Source of the DNA: Succinatimonas sp. CAG:777
GTDB taxonomy: Bacteria; Pseudomonadota; Gammaproteobacteria; Enterobacterales; Succinivibrionaceae
DNA length: 51,644 nucleotides
Assembly: GCA_000431835.1 (NCBI GenBank)
Contig: HF987963.1
Location: 17,513 to 69,156 of the forward strand
Direction: 5' to 3'
Shown: positions 1 to 9,035 of the stretch, one piece after another
Position numbering within the stretch: the first letter of the stretch is position 1
Layout: every line of letters begins with the position of its first letter
Notes under the pieces: generated by a model
Seen by the model: only the letters and a program-made list of their open reading frames with translations
Databases searched by the model: none
What the model was told of the DNA's origin: nothing
Made by a program: the position numbers and the translations under genes

Positions 1-590
1 CTCCAGTTTTCATAGTAGAACCTATTATCTGTAATAATGGGTTCTTCTAAAGTCCTGGTATAAGAACAACGTAGCCAGAAAAAGTTAAACCAAATAAAGC
101 AACCACTCTTATCAGAACTGTCATCATCTTTTTTGGGAAAAGCACCAATTTTAACTATACCTTTATTAGTATCAAATACGTTAATTGTGTTTTTATAGTT
201 TTTGAAGGTTAGGTATGTTAGTACAATTTCTCTTGGATTTCTTCCAGAAGTTAGACCTAATGAAAATCTCTTTTTATAACTCATGCCTTTTGTGTGAAAG
301 TAGGCCACGTAATCATAATTAGAATCTAACTTTGATAGTTCCCAAACTTTGTGAAGTCCATAGTATTCAAAAGTATTTTTACTGTGGTACGCAACTTTGC
401 AATCTAGTTTTAGATTATCAAAATAACAGTGAACAGAATTTAAATTGTTAGGATCACTTACTTCGATGAATAGATCGGCTTCACTTAAAATACCAGATCT
501 TTTCAGATCAGCTAGCTGTGAAGAAATTATTCTTTTCCAATTTTTATCTTTATTGATATAAGCAAAGTAAACAACAGCTATTCTTTTCAT
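1..590 (-). CDS. Glycosyltransferase-like polysaccharide biosynthesis protein, cut by the window edge
   Basis: An open frame starts with ATG at 590 on the minus strand and runs off the window without a stop, giving about 196 residues. The start reads MKRIAVVYFAYINKDKNW. Later come YFHTKGMSYKKRFSLG and a C-terminal FIWFNFFWLR followed by RFYYENW. The HTKG motif followed by a Trp/Phe-rich stretch and a Tyr-rich YYENW stretch resembles uncharacterised glycosyltransferase-like proteins in capsule and O-antigen clusters, and HTK also occurs in the RgpF-like protein at 2840. That assignment is from pattern memory. It lies beside acyltransferase, dTDP-sugar and Wzy-like genes, which supports a surface polysaccharide role. 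The C-terminal part is outside the window, so completeness cannot be judged. Confidence 0.6.
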   Translation of the reverse strand, partial: MKRIAVVYFAYINKDKNWKRIISSQLADLKRSGILSEADLFIEVSDPNNLNSVHCYFDNLKLDCKVAYHSKNTFEYYGLHKVWELSKLDSNYDYVAYFHTKGMSYKKRFSLGLTSGRNPREIVLTYLTFKNYKNTINVFDTNKGIVKIGAFPKKDDDSSDKSGCFIWFNFFWLRCSYTRTLEEPIITDNRFYYENW

Positions 591-620
591 TTTAGAATTC
601 AATTATATTGATTTATATTG

Positions 621-649
621 TTTCAATTGGTACCAGCAGTGAAACGTCT
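621..649 (+). repeat. Upstream copy of a short direct repeat flanking the acyltransferase gene
   Basis: CAGTGAAACGTCT at 637-649 is repeated exactly at 2838-2850, where it forms the GTG start of the RgpF-like gene. The sequence before it is also related: TTTCAAT, one base, GGT. This copy sits just past the 3' end of the acyltransferase gene and is followed by unrelated DNA, so it looks like a leftover 5' end of an RgpF-like gene. Confidence 0.5.
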
Positions 650-652
650 AAC

Positions 653-2614
653 TTATTTACCATTTACCACTGTATCCATGATGTATTTTCCTATAACACA
701 ACCACCGCGATTAGTGTAATGTGTTGCATCTAAGAAAATTGGACCACCATTTTCAAAAATGGAGTAAATTCCATTGCCTTGGTTTATTGGTACATTTCTG
801 TCAATGAATTTTACATTGCTATGAGAATTTGCATAAGCTTTAAGCCTATTGTTAACCTGTTCATTTCTTTCAACGTAATCTTTACTCTGATAGAACTCTT
901 TGACATTGATTATCTTGGATAAGAAAGAACCTGTTAAGTCAAGCTTTGAAAAGTTTAAATGTGCTTTATCTGTTACTATTGCTAGTCCTACAATGTAGAA
1001 CTGAAGCTGTGGATGAGATGTGATCTGTTCATCCAAGTCATGAAGAATGTCATCAATATACTTTTCAAAATTTGCATCTGTCTTATTGATCTGTTTTTCA
1101 GCAACATAAAGGTCAAACATAATATCCCATCTGTTTGATAGAATAATTTTATCGCCAGAGGTTAGAATAGATAGCGTCTTTTTGTAAAGTTCATAAAAGT
1201 CAGCTCTATCTTGTCCTTTAATAAAATACTCTGTTTGCATAGAAGCAAATTCTTTTCCATAAGCTAATGATGCTGGAACAGACAAGAAGTAAACAGGTAT
1301 TTTATTTTGCGTCATTAAGTAATATTGATAGTGACCTGCGTTAGAGTCGCCAACAAAGAATATATGAGGAGTTTCTTTTTGTAGACCATAATGCCACACA
1401 ACCTTGTCGTGTTCAGCCAATATTGCTTTTGGTGTGTATTCTGGAGCGATTTGAGTAAATTTAAGATCTTCAACAGTAAAACTTGATAAGTAGTTTAGTC
1501 TGCTGTCTGAATGAAAATAAGCATAGCTTGCAAAGCAAACTGCGTACATTATGAGCACTGTTAAGATCTTAAAGTTATGCTTTTCTATAAATTTATATGA
1601 GAACGCAGAAACTAAAGCAATGATTGCGAAAACAGCAATAAGTTTTAAGGGAGAATTTAAATAATCACAACGCAAGGCAAATATGAATAAAGGCCAGTGC
1701 CATAGATATAGTGAATATGAACCTTTACCTAGTGTGGATAACGGTTTGAATCCAATTATAGAGTGTTTATTGTGAGATAAAATTACTAATGCAGTAGCAA
1801 CAATTGTTAAAGCTGAACTTTTTGGAGTCCATATTCCATGAGACAATTCAACAGTGAAGATCGACATAATAAGAAGAATTGTTCCAGCTAATTCCCCAAC
1901 AGCAGGTAAGGCTTTGAATTTTGTAAAGACTAATGAAAATATTTGATCTTTGTAGAAGAATAAAACAGATCCTAAGAACAATTCAAAGATTCTGCATTGT
2001 GTTAAAAGATATCCTTTACCATTTTTAGACACTATGCAAGATACAATTAACAGTGCTACAGACATAGTCAACGTTGCTAATGGAATATGCTTAGTACCAA
2101 CAGTCTTACTCAAGAGAACCAAACATAAAGGAAATAAAATGTAGAACTGAATAGTAATTGAAAGATACCATGTGTGCAGCAAGAGTCTGTCTGATGAATC
2201 TAGACTGAAATATCCTCCAACATTAGCAAATCTAAAGTTGCCTATTCCTAAAAGTGCATTTACAACTTCGATGTTTAGTTCGCGGTAAACATCAGACAGC
2301 AAGAGAAAATAACCGAGGATTAGTGAGAAAAAGCAGATGATTACCAATGGAGGTACAATTCTAAAAAATCTTCTTTTATAGAATGACCATAATGAAAATT
2401 CATTAAGGGATAGTTTGCCATAAATTGAACTTGCAATTAAAAATCCTGATACAACGAAGAAAACATCAACTCCTAAAAAACCACCGTTGAAAATAATAGA
2501 TTGAGATAAGTGAGATGTTTTTAAAAGGTCAAATAGGTGATAAAAGATAACACCTAATATAGCAATACCCTTTAATCCATCAATATCTTTACGTTGTTCT
2601 CTTTGCTTATTCAT
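653..2614 (-). CDS. OafA/YrhL-type O-acyltransferase with C-terminal SGNH domain
   Basis: A 653-residue inner-membrane acyltransferase, likely to O-acetylate a sugar of the LPS O-antigen or capsule. The N-terminal acyltransferase-3 domain (about residues 8-370) starts with RKDIDGLKGIAILGVIFYHL and continues with FFVVSGFLIAS and RRFFRIVPPL, the usual family motifs, across about ten hydrophobic segments. The C-terminal half (about 400-653) is a soluble SGNH/GDSL-like domain: FVGDSNAGHYQ gives the catalytic Ser block and DATHYTNRG near the end supplies the Asp-x-x-His pair. Length fits the two-domain OafA class. ATG at 2614 has AAGG just upstream. It is transcribed against its polysaccharide neighbours and is flanked by a short direct repeat, which suggests an inserted module. 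The acceptor sugar cannot be read from sequence. Confidence 0.9.
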   Translation of the reverse strand: MNKQREQRKDIDGLKGIAILGVIFYHLFDLLKTSHLSQSIIFNGGFLGVDVFFVVSGFLIASSIYGKLSLNEFSLWSFYKRRFFRIVPPLVIICFFSLILGYFLLLSDVYRELNIEVVNALLGIGNFRFANVGGYFSLDSSDRLLLHTWYLSITIQFYILFPLCLVLLSKTVGTKHIPLATLTMSVALLIVSCIVSKNGKGYLLTQCRIFELFLGSVLFFYKDQIFSLVFTKFKALPAVGELAGTILLIMSIFTVELSHGIWTPKSSALTIVATALVILSHNKHSIIGFKPLSTLGKGSYSLYLWHWPLFIFALRCDYLNSPLKLIAVFAIIALVSAFSYKFIEKHNFKILTVLIMYAVCFASYAYFHSDSRLNYLSSFTVEDLKFTQIAPEYTPKAILAEHDKVVWHYGLQKETPHIFFVGDSNAGHYQYYLMTQNKIPVYFLSVPASLAYGKEFASMQTEYFIKGQDRADFYELYKKTLSILTSGDKIILSNRWDIMFDLYVAEKQINKTDANFEKYIDDILHDLDEQITSHPQLQFYIVGLAIVTDKAHLNFSKLDLTGSFLSKIINVKEFYQSKDYVERNEQVNNRLKAYANSHSNVKFIDRNVPINQGNGIYSIFENGGPIFLDATHYTNRGGCVIGKYIMDTVVNGK

Positions 2615-2823
2615 GTTTTATTGACCTTGTGAAATTTTGCGGTGATTATATCATTATCGAAAGTCAATTTTGTGCAACTTTTGGTCATTTTGAATTTAGT
2701 TATGAAAGTGAGCTCCTTATATCTTGATGTATAAAATTTATATTTACAGCTTTTTCTTTTATCTTAATAGCTAGTAAGTTAAAATAGCTTTGTTTTAAAC
2801 TTATCTGTTCAGGTTCTGTTAAT

Positions 2824-2850
2824 TTCAATAGGTTATTCAGTGAAACGTCT
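2824..2850 (+). repeat. Downstream copy of the short direct repeat flanking the acyltransferase gene
   Basis: Second copy of the repeat described at 621-649. CAGTGAAACGTCT at 2838-2850 contains the GTG start codon and first codons of the RgpF-like gene, so this is probably the functional, original copy. Confidence 0.5.
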
Positions 2851-3712
2851 TTTAGTACATACTCACATTTATTATGAATTTCTTTATCCAGAGTTAAAGA
2901 GTTGCCTTTTAAATCTATCAGATCAAGATTGTGATTACTTTTTTACTCTTGTCGAAAATAATTCAAATTTAATTGAGGATATAAAAAAATCTTTTCCTAA
3001 CTCAAAAGTTGAAGTTGTCAAAAATCTTGGTTTTGATTTAGGCCCATTTGTTCATGTGCTAAATGAAGTGAATTTAAGTGACTATAGCTATGTAATCAAA
3101 TTACATACAAAAAGAGATATTCCTACAAGGGAATCTTTTGCTTGGTTTGCAGGACCTAGATGGCGTAATGCTTTATTAAAGTTCATTAAAGATAAAGAAA
3201 CTTTTAATAACGTTCTGAGTAGACTTGAAGAAAATAAGTCAATTGGTATGCACGGACCAAACATTTCTACTTTTAATAATAGATGTGATGATCATGATGC
3301 TTATAGAGAAACAAACAAGTTTATTCAGGCTCATAATCTCCCTCTAAAGAAGTATAAATTTGTAGCAGGAACCATGTTTATGGTCAGAGCTGAACTTTTA
3401 GAACTTGTAAAAAGTTTAAAACTTACACAACATGATTTTGAAAGTCCAGACTTAACTCATGAAGGTTGTCAGATGGCACACATTTTTGAAAGATTCTGTG
3501 GGTATGCAGTTATAAGTCAAGGGTATAAAATTGTCGATTGCACGACGAACGTTTTTGTTTCTCAGTTAATATATTTATTGTTAAATTTAAGAAAAATTGT
3601 AATGTCATCAATTTTGACAATCAGAATCACTAAAAAAAATAAATTACTTATTAAAGTATTAAAAATTCCTGTATTTGCAATGAAACTTAAAAATTTGGAT
3701 AAGAAAAAATAA
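2840..3712 (+). CDS. RgpF-like (rhamnan synthesis protein F family) glycosyltransferase
   Basis: A 290-residue protein starting with GTG (MKRLLVHTHIYYEF), with AGG about 8 nt upstream. Typical RgpF-family features are VVKNLGFDLGPF, a short DYSYVIKLHTKRD segment, GPRWRNALL, IGMHGPN and FVAGTMFMVRAELLE. Proteins of this family act in rhamnose-glucose polysaccharide assembly, and the rfbA-rfbC-rfbB genes directly downstream fit that. The C-terminal 50 residues are basic and hydrophobic, suggesting membrane association. Family membership is fairly secure; the exact linkage made is unknown. A hairpin follows the stop, so it may be transcribed separately from rfbA. Confidence 0.75.
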   Translation: MKRLLVHTHIYYEFLYPELKSCLLNLSDQDCDYFFTLVENNSNLIEDIKKSFPNSKVEVVKNLGFDLGPFVHVLNEVNLSDYSYVIKLHTKRDIPTRESFAWFAGPRWRNALLKFIKDKETFNNVLSRLEENKSIGMHGPNISTFNNRCDDHDAYRETNKFIQAHNLPLKKYKFVAGTMFMVRAELLELVKSLKLTQHDFESPDLTHEGCQMAHIFERFCGYAVISQGYKIVDCTTNVFVSQLIYLLLNLRKIVMSSILTIRITKKNKLLIKVLKIPVFAMKLKNLDKKK

Positions 3713-3716
3713 GGCG

Positions 3717-3739
3717 AAGACTTCAAAAATTGAAGTCTT
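3717..3739 (+). terminator. Strong hairpin between the RgpF-like gene and rfbA
   Basis: Perfect 10-bp inverted repeat AAGACTTCAA / TTGAAGTCTT with a 3-nt loop, 5 nt after the RgpF-like stop. There is no T-run after it, so intrinsic termination is uncertain; it could also stabilise the 3' end of the mRNA. A TATAAT-like box follows near 3787, fitting a separate rfbA promoter. Confidence 0.5.
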
Positions 3740-3821
3740 ACCTCTCATGCAAATAAGATTTATTTTAGTAGTTTGTATTGTTCGTATATAATATTGATAA
3801 ATACAAACAAGGGCGATTTAT

Positions 3822-4715
3822 ATGAAAGGTATATTATTAGCAGGTGGAAGTGGCACACGTCTATATCCACTAACCAAGACAACATCTAAACAGCTTTTAC
3901 CTGTTTATGATAAGCCTATGATTTACTATCCTTTGTCAACACTGATGCTCTTTGGTATCAAGGATATATTAGTAATCTCAACCCCAAGAGACTTACCAAA
4001 TATTGAAAAGTTATTTGGTGACGGTTCAAAGTTTGGTTTAAATCTACAGTATAAAGTACAGGAAGAGCCTAATGGTATTGCACAAGCTTTTATCTTAGGA
4101 GCTGACTTTATTGGAGATTCAAAAGAAGATGTATGTTTAATCTTAGGAGATAACATCTTCTATATGGGAAGCCAGTTCGGTGAGTTTAATGACCAGGTAA
4201 AGAAGAATAGTGGCACTAATGCAACTATCTTTGCGTATCACGTAACCGACCCAGAAAGATTTGGTGTAGTTGAATTTGATGAGAACAGAAAAGCTGTTTC
4301 AATTGAAGAGAAACCTGCTCATCCAAAATCAAACTACGCATCCGTTGGTTTATATTTCTATCCATCAGATGTAGTAGATAAAGCTAAGACTTTAGAGCCA
4401 TCTGCTCGTGGTGAATATGAAATTACAGACCTTAATAACATCTACCTAAAAGAAGGTAGATTATCAGTAGTACCAATGAGACGTGGTAACGCTTGGCTTG
4501 ATGCGGGTACTCCTGATTCACTTATGGATTCAGGCTCTTTTGTACAGATTGTAGAGAAGAGACAGGGATTAAAGATTGCATGTATTGAAGAGATTTCCTA
4601 TAAGCAGGGCTTTATTAACGATGTACAGATGCAGTCTTTAATTGATGAATTAAAGAAAGGTAATTATAGAGATTATCTAGTTAAAGTTTTAGAGGAAAAA
4701 CATGAACTTTATTAA
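3822..4715 (+). CDS. rfbA: Glucose-1-phosphate thymidylyltransferase (RmlA)
   Basis: Makes dTDP-glucose from glucose-1-phosphate and dTTP, the first step of dTDP-L-rhamnose synthesis. The 297-residue length is normal for RmlA. The nucleotide-binding signature GGSGTRLYPLT is at residues 8-18 and is followed by KQLLPVYDKPMIYYPL. ILGDNIFY, EEKP and NAWLDAGTPDSL are also present, all characteristic of the family. ATG at 3822 is preceded by AAGGG. It overlaps rfbC by 14 bp, so translation of the two is probably coupled. Confidence 0.96.
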   Translation: MKGILLAGGSGTRLYPLTKTTSKQLLPVYDKPMIYYPLSTLMLFGIKDILVISTPRDLPNIEKLFGDGSKFGLNLQYKVQEEPNGIAQAFILGADFIGDSKEDVCLILGDNIFYMGSQFGEFNDQVKKNSGTNATIFAYHVTDPERFGVVEFDENRKAVSIEEKPAHPKSNYASVGLYFYPSDVVDKAKTLEPSARGEYEITDLNNIYLKEGRLSVVPMRRGNAWLDAGTPDSLMDSGSFVQIVEKRQGLKIACIEEISYKQGFINDVQMQSLIDELKKGNYRDYLVKVLEEKHELY

Positions 4716-5253
4716 GACTCCAATTGAAGGTGTCATTATTGTAGAGCCACGAGTATTCAATGATCCTCGTGGATATTTCTTTGAAAGCTACAATGAAAAA
4801 GAGTTTAAAGCAAACGGTATTGATTGTAACTTCGTACAGGACAATCAGTCAAAATCTAGCTATGGTGTAATCCGTGGTTTACACTGCCAGAGAGGCGAGT
4901 ACTGCCAGGCAAAACTAGTACGTGCTTTAGTGGGTAAAGTTCTGGATGTAGTAGTAGATATCAGAAAGAATTCTCCTACCTTTGGTCAGCATGTAGCAGT
5001 AGAGCTGTCTGATGAAAATCAAAGACAGTTATTCATGCCACATGGCTGCTTACATGGCTTTAGTGTTCTCTCAGAAACAGCTATCTTTGCTTATAAAGTA
5101 GATAACTTCTATAACAAAGAGTCAGAGTGGGGAATGAGATATGATGCTCCAGAGTTTAATATTGACTGGAAAATCCCTGCTGATAAAGTATTAACCTCAG
5201 AAAAAGACAGAATTGCACATTCTCTAAAGGATGTACCTGACTTTTCTTTATAA
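4702..5253 (+). CDS. rfbC: dTDP-4-dehydrorhamnose 3,5-epimerase (RmlC)
   Basis: Epimerises C3 and C5 of dTDP-4-keto-6-deoxyglucose. The 183 residues match the family length. Motifs seen are FNDPRGYFFESYN, QDNQSKSSYGVIRGLHCQ with the catalytic-region His, VVDIRKNSPTFGQHVAVELS, and MPHGCLHGFSVLSE. The start lies inside the end of rfbA (14-bp overlap), with GAGG just before it. Gene order rfbA-rfbC-rfbB differs from the classical rfbBDAC order of enterobacteria. Confidence 0.96.
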   Translation: MNFIKTPIEGVIIVEPRVFNDPRGYFFESYNEKEFKANGIDCNFVQDNQSKSSYGVIRGLHCQRGEYCQAKLVRALVGKVLDVVVDIRKNSPTFGQHVAVELSDENQRQLFMPHGCLHGFSVLSETAIFAYKVDNFYNKESEWGMRYDAPEFNIDWKIPADKVLTSEKDRIAHSLKDVPDFSL

Positions 5254-5314
5254 TACCAAAATAACAACAGACAAGTTTCAATTAAAAAAGTAGATTTAAT
5301 CGGATATACATATC

Positions 5315-6334
5315 ATGACAAAATCAATTCTAGTAACCGGTGGTGCAGGTTTTATCGGTTCTAACTTTGTACCATATTTCTGTAAGAAATATCCTGAGTA
5401 CCACATCATTAACTTAGATAAGTTAACTTATGCAGGCGACTTAAACAATGTTAAAGAGTGCGAAAACGACTCTAACTATACCTTTGTAAAAGGTGACATC
5501 TGTGATGAGAAGTTAATTGAAGAGCTATTCACCAAATATGATATCCGTGGTGTAATTCACTTTGCAGCAGAAAGCCATGTTGATAATTCTATAAAAGGTC
5601 CAAAAATCTTTATGGAAACCAACATCATGGGTACCTTTACTTTAATTGAAACTGCAAGACGTCACTGGATGGATGCTCCATTTAAGGTAAAGCCTGGTTA
5701 CGAGGATGCTAGATTCCACCATATCTCAACTGATGAGGTATATGGTACTTTAGGTGAGACTGGTTACTTTACAGAAACAACACCATATGCTCCTAACAGC
5801 CCATACTCATCATCAAAGGCAAGTTCTGATTTAATCGTAAGAGCATATCACCACACCTATGGTATGAATGTAACTACTTCTAACTGTTCAAACAACTATG
5901 GTCCTAAACAGAACCATGAGAAGTTAATTCCTCATATCATTGAAAATGCTCTGGCATTAAAACCACTACCAATCTATGGTAAAGGTTTAAATGTTCGTGA
6001 CTGGTTATATGTATTAGACCACTGTAAAGCAGTTGATTTAATCTTCCACAATGGTGTATCAGGTGAGACCTATAATATTGGTGGTCACAACGAGCGTAAC
6101 AACATCACCATTGTTAACACCATCTGTTCAATCTTAGATAAAGAATGTCCAAGAAAAGACGGTGGTAAGTATGCTGACTTAATTACCTTTGTTCAGGACA
6201 GAGCAGGTCACGACTTACGTTACGCAATTGATGCAACCAAGTTAACCACAGAGTTAGGTTGGAAAGCTGATGAGACCTTTGATACAGGTATCATCAAGAC
6301 TGTTGAGTGGTATTTAAATAAATACAAAGCTTAA
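5315..6334 (+). CDS. rfbB: dTDP-glucose 4,6-dehydratase (RmlB)
   Basis: NAD-dependent conversion of dTDP-glucose to dTDP-4-keto-6-deoxyglucose. It is 339 residues, a normal family length. The Rossmann motif TGGAGFIGSNF lies near the N-terminus, the STDEVYG segment carries the catalytic Asp-Glu pair, and YSSSKASSDL is the YxxxK motif of extended short-chain dehydrogenases; NYGPKQ follows. It sits 61 bp after rfbC, same strand. No rfbD (RmlD reductase) is present in this window, so the last rhamnose step must be encoded elsewhere, or the end product is another 6-deoxy sugar. Confidence 0.96.
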   Translation: MTKSILVTGGAGFIGSNFVPYFCKKYPEYHIINLDKLTYAGDLNNVKECENDSNYTFVKGDICDEKLIEELFTKYDIRGVIHFAAESHVDNSIKGPKIFMETNIMGTFTLIETARRHWMDAPFKVKPGYEDARFHHISTDEVYGTLGETGYFTETTPYAPNSPYSSSKASSDLIVRAYHHTYGMNVTTSNCSNNYGPKQNHEKLIPHIIENALALKPLPIYGKGLNVRDWLYVLDHCKAVDLIFHNGVSGETYNIGGHNERNNITIVNTICSILDKECPRKDGGKYADLITFVQDRAGHDLRYAIDATKLTTELGWKADETFDTGIIKTVEWYLNKYKA

Positions 6335-6366
6335 TTATTTGATTGTCAACTTCAATTCAATATATA

Positions 6367-6394
6367 GTCAGCTATTTTTTATATAATAGCTGAC
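6367..6394 (+). terminator. Hairpin between rfbB and the Wzy-like gene
   Basis: Perfect 10-bp inverted repeat GTCAGCTATT / AATAGCTGAC with an 8-nt AT loop, 33 nt after the rfbB stop. No clear T-run follows. It may partially terminate or attenuate transcription into the Wzy-like gene. Confidence 0.45.
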
Positions 6395-6423
6395 ATTGTC
6401 TACAGTGTAATAACTTTATCAAA

Positions 6424-7602
6424 ATGAACCGTCTACAAATCTTAAAAAAAGATCTTTTTGTAAGAATTATTCATAGCTCAATTTACGTACTGATTGGTAT
6501 GTGGATGATGTTTAGATTTTTTGATTTGACCACTTACATATATACCTATCAGACCTTGTTCTCATTTCAAAAGAAATTATCAGATCTTTTGTTTGTATTA
6601 TTTGTAGGCTTTTTCTTTTTCAACTGGTATAAAAAGTCTAGAGATTATTTTTTATTATGTAGTTGCATTGTCTTTATTATTTTTTCTTTTATTTTAAAAA
6701 AATATGCAAATACGACGTTTGCTTTTGATCTTTTTTTTATACCTTTATTCTTGTGTAGATTTTTAGATAAAAATTGTTTTTATAAATCTGTATTATTTGC
6801 GATTTTTATCTTTGTAATTATTACTATTTTATCTTATGAATTTGGTTTGTTAAAAAGTGCCATTACTTTCTATCGAGCCAGAGAAATTAGATATACTTTG
6901 GGATTTAGCCATCCTAATGGACTAGGTTTATGTGCATTTCTTATTGCCATATATTTGTCTTTGTATAAAGAAAAAGTAAATTTTATCTATCTCTTTGTTT
7001 TTCTAGCGTTATCTTATTTTTGTTATAAAGTTCCAAACTCGATCACATCAACGGTTGTAATTGTAGTTTTAGCTTTTTGCTGTATATGTGGCAATTACTT
7101 AATAAATTTCAAAATTTCAAGTAGATCCAACAAGGTTCTATTAGTTTTTTTGTTGTCATTGTTCGTTGTATTTGTCATCCTTATATACTATGTTGCATTT
7201 ACATTTTCTTTTAGAGATATATTGAAAAATTTTCCGGGTGAAATTTGGGCTAGATTTGAGCTTGGAAATAAGGCATTTAATGTTTACGGGGTAAGCCTAT
7301 TGGGTAAATTTAATGAGATCTATGCTGATTTTATTAAATTTCCTAATAAGGCTGATTGGTGGCTGTGGGTCGATTGCACATACTTCTATCTCCCACTTTA
7401 TAATGGTATTTTAGCTTCAATATTTTTCTTGGGAATGCTATTCATGACAATCGCTAGAGCAGTGAGAAATTTTGAATATAAGTTTGTCTTGATCTTTTTT
7501 GTGGTTATTCTCTACGGTATTTCTGAGTCATCTGTTATTACAGCTGTGTTTATGCCTGTATTTGCTTATCCATTCTTTAAGCAACTTAATAATAGAGCAT
7601 AG
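6424..7602 (+). CDS. Wzy-like O-antigen/capsule polymerase or ligase family membrane protein
   Basis: A 392-residue, very hydrophobic protein with about ten predicted transmembrane segments and many Phe, Ile and Tyr residues. It contains RYTLGFSHPNGLGLCAFLI near the middle, a stretch typical of Wzy-type polysaccharide polymerases in capsule clusters, and a large extracytoplasmic stretch around GEIWARFELGNKAF before the last membrane segments. Polymerases are highly divergent, so the call rests on topology, this motif and position beside rfb genes. The enzyme would join repeat units at the periplasmic face. Low GC relative to rfbB is usual for wzy genes. Confidence 0.7.
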   Translation: MNRLQILKKDLFVRIIHSSIYVLIGMWMMFRFFDLTTYIYTYQTLFSFQKKLSDLLFVLFVGFFFFNWYKKSRDYFLLCSCIVFIIFSFILKKYANTTFAFDLFFIPLFLCRFLDKNCFYKSVLFAIFIFVIITILSYEFGLLKSAITFYRAREIRYTLGFSHPNGLGLCAFLIAIYLSLYKEKVNFIYLFVFLALSYFCYKVPNSITSTVVIVVLAFCCICGNYLINFKISSRSNKVLLVFLLSLFVVFVILIYYVAFTFSFRDILKNFPGEIWARFELGNKAFNVYGVSLLGKFNEIYADFIKFPNKADWWLWVDCTYFYLPLYNGILASIFFLGMLFMTIARAVRNFEYKFVLIFFVVILYGISESSVITAVFMPVFAYPFFKQLNNRA

Positions 7603-7653
7603 ATATCAGATGTTGTCATCCTTAATTGGAGTTTGGTTTCTGTGTGATGCAAT

Positions 7654-8544
7654 TTATTGATTCTTATTTTTTCTTTTAAAGATGATAAAAGGGATGTTAA
7701 GAATTCTAATTTTTACTAAACCTTTGGAACTTATTTCAATTCTAAATAGAAAAGCAAAGAATTTTGGTTTGAAGAACTTGAAACATGTAGGTATAAGACT
7801 ATTTACGTTAAAGTAATTCAAAATATTTTTGTATTTAGCATTATGTTTTATTTTTAGATAGAGTATGACCTCTAGTAATGATTCTTTGCAAGCATAGATT
7901 TCAGTAAAGATCTTTCTCTTAACAAGAGGCATCTTAGCTTTCATGCACTTAATAGGGAAAAAAGTCGGATTAAACTTTTCTGGGGCTTTTATAAAAGAAT
8001 TTCCTTTGTAACCTTTCTGCTCAAAAGTTTTTTTCAATGGAATTTCATAAGTTTTAACGATTTCCAAAAAGTTATCTAAGTGTTTTACGTTATTTAAATA
8101 GTTACTAAATAATTCTGAACTAAATAAATTCTTTTTAACTACTAAAAAGAAACTCTGCAGATGTAGTTCATACTCATTACTTGCAGTCATTGACCAAAAG
8201 TCACATGATTTTGTATCCATCTTATCGAAGGCAGGTTTTAATGAATCTACACAGAAGCAACTGTCGTTGCATAAGATAATTTCATCAACATCATCTAATA
8301 GATAATGCTCTTTAGCATAATTAAATCCTATCTTATATGAACCAAAGTCATATTCTCCATGATGATATGATTCTATATGAGAAACTAGAGGGTAGATCTT
8401 GCTGAGCTCTTTAACATTAGGTTCGTTATCAGCTACAAATATGATGTTGTCACTCACTTCTTTTAGATATTTTAGGTAGGTCACAACATAATCATTTATA
8501 AGACCTTTTCCATTATAAAAGGCGAATATAGCTAATCTTTTCAT
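7654..8544 (-). CDS. RgpF-like (rhamnan synthesis F family) protein
   Basis: A 296-residue protein, MKRLAIFAFYNGKGLINDYV. Family marks are HHGEYDFGSYKIGFNYAKEH, EIILCNDSCFC, CDFWSMTASNEYELHLQSFF and an EQKGYKGNSFI segment. The YDFGSYK and LQSFFLV blocks are the most recognisable RgpF features. The C-terminal 60 residues are basic and hydrophobic. It converges with the Wzy-like gene, with 51 bp between their stops. With the gene at 2840 it makes two members of this family in one locus, probably adding different sugars. The sugar specificity is not readable. Confidence 0.75.
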   Translation of the reverse strand: MKRLAIFAFYNGKGLINDYVVTYLKYLKEVSDNIIFVADNEPNVKELSKIYPLVSHIESYHHGEYDFGSYKIGFNYAKEHYLLDDVDEIILCNDSCFCVDSLKPAFDKMDTKSCDFWSMTASNEYELHLQSFFLVVKKNLFSSELFSNYLNNVKHLDNFLEIVKTYEIPLKKTFEQKGYKGNSFIKAPEKFNPTFFPIKCMKAKMPLVKRKIFTEIYACKESLLEVILYLKIKHNAKYKNILNYFNVNSLIPTCFKFFKPKFFAFLFRIEISSKGLVKIRILNIPFIIFKRKNKNQ

Positions 8545-9035
8545 ATTACAATTAAATAGATAGAAATTTTTAATAGTTAATTTTGAGTAATGTTTTATTA
8601 CTTTGATTAAAGTAGGGGAATGCCCCCTTAATTATTGCATAAACCTTAGGTTTACATTATGCCATGTTTTCAGATAACTGCTTTAATATAACTAAAGTCA
8701 AACATTTGTTTTGACAATGTCGTCAAATGTTTTAACACTTAAAACATAAGGTAAACGATCGGCATTATAATTGCATAAAGTAATAAAAGTCGTGTACTTA
8801 CATAATTTTGGCAATATTTTGATATTTAGGCAGATTTAACCTTTTGAAATTGTGTATAAAGCGTTTGACTCAGCTAAAACGTCTGACACGGTAAAAGGTT
8901 AGATACACCAAACACTTAGTAAACAACTTAAAGATAATAGACAACGATTCTGGTATAAAGTTTTTTAGTGTTTAGTTTGCTTTGTTTAGATCTTAAAGTT
9001 TACCTTAGATGTAAAAAATTTTCAGAGATATGTTT
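8545..9035. other. Intergenic region between divergent genes, with palindromes
   Basis: About 490 bp of AT-rich DNA between the RgpF-like gene and motY. It holds a perfect palindrome, TAAACCTTAGGTTTA at 8640-8654, a GGGG-aatg-CCCC hairpin near 8616-8627, and a TTGAC/GTCAA inverted pair near 8712-8730. TAAAGTTT occurs twice (8956 and 8993), resembling a sigma-28 -35 element, but no matching GCCGATAA -10 element follows either. No gene is seen. It probably contains promoters for both flanking genes and an unidentified operator. Confidence 0.5.

Noticed and set aside
8956..9000. Two TAAAGTTT boxes as sigma-28 promoters for motY
   Set aside because: Neither is followed at the right distance by a GCCGATAA-like -10 element.
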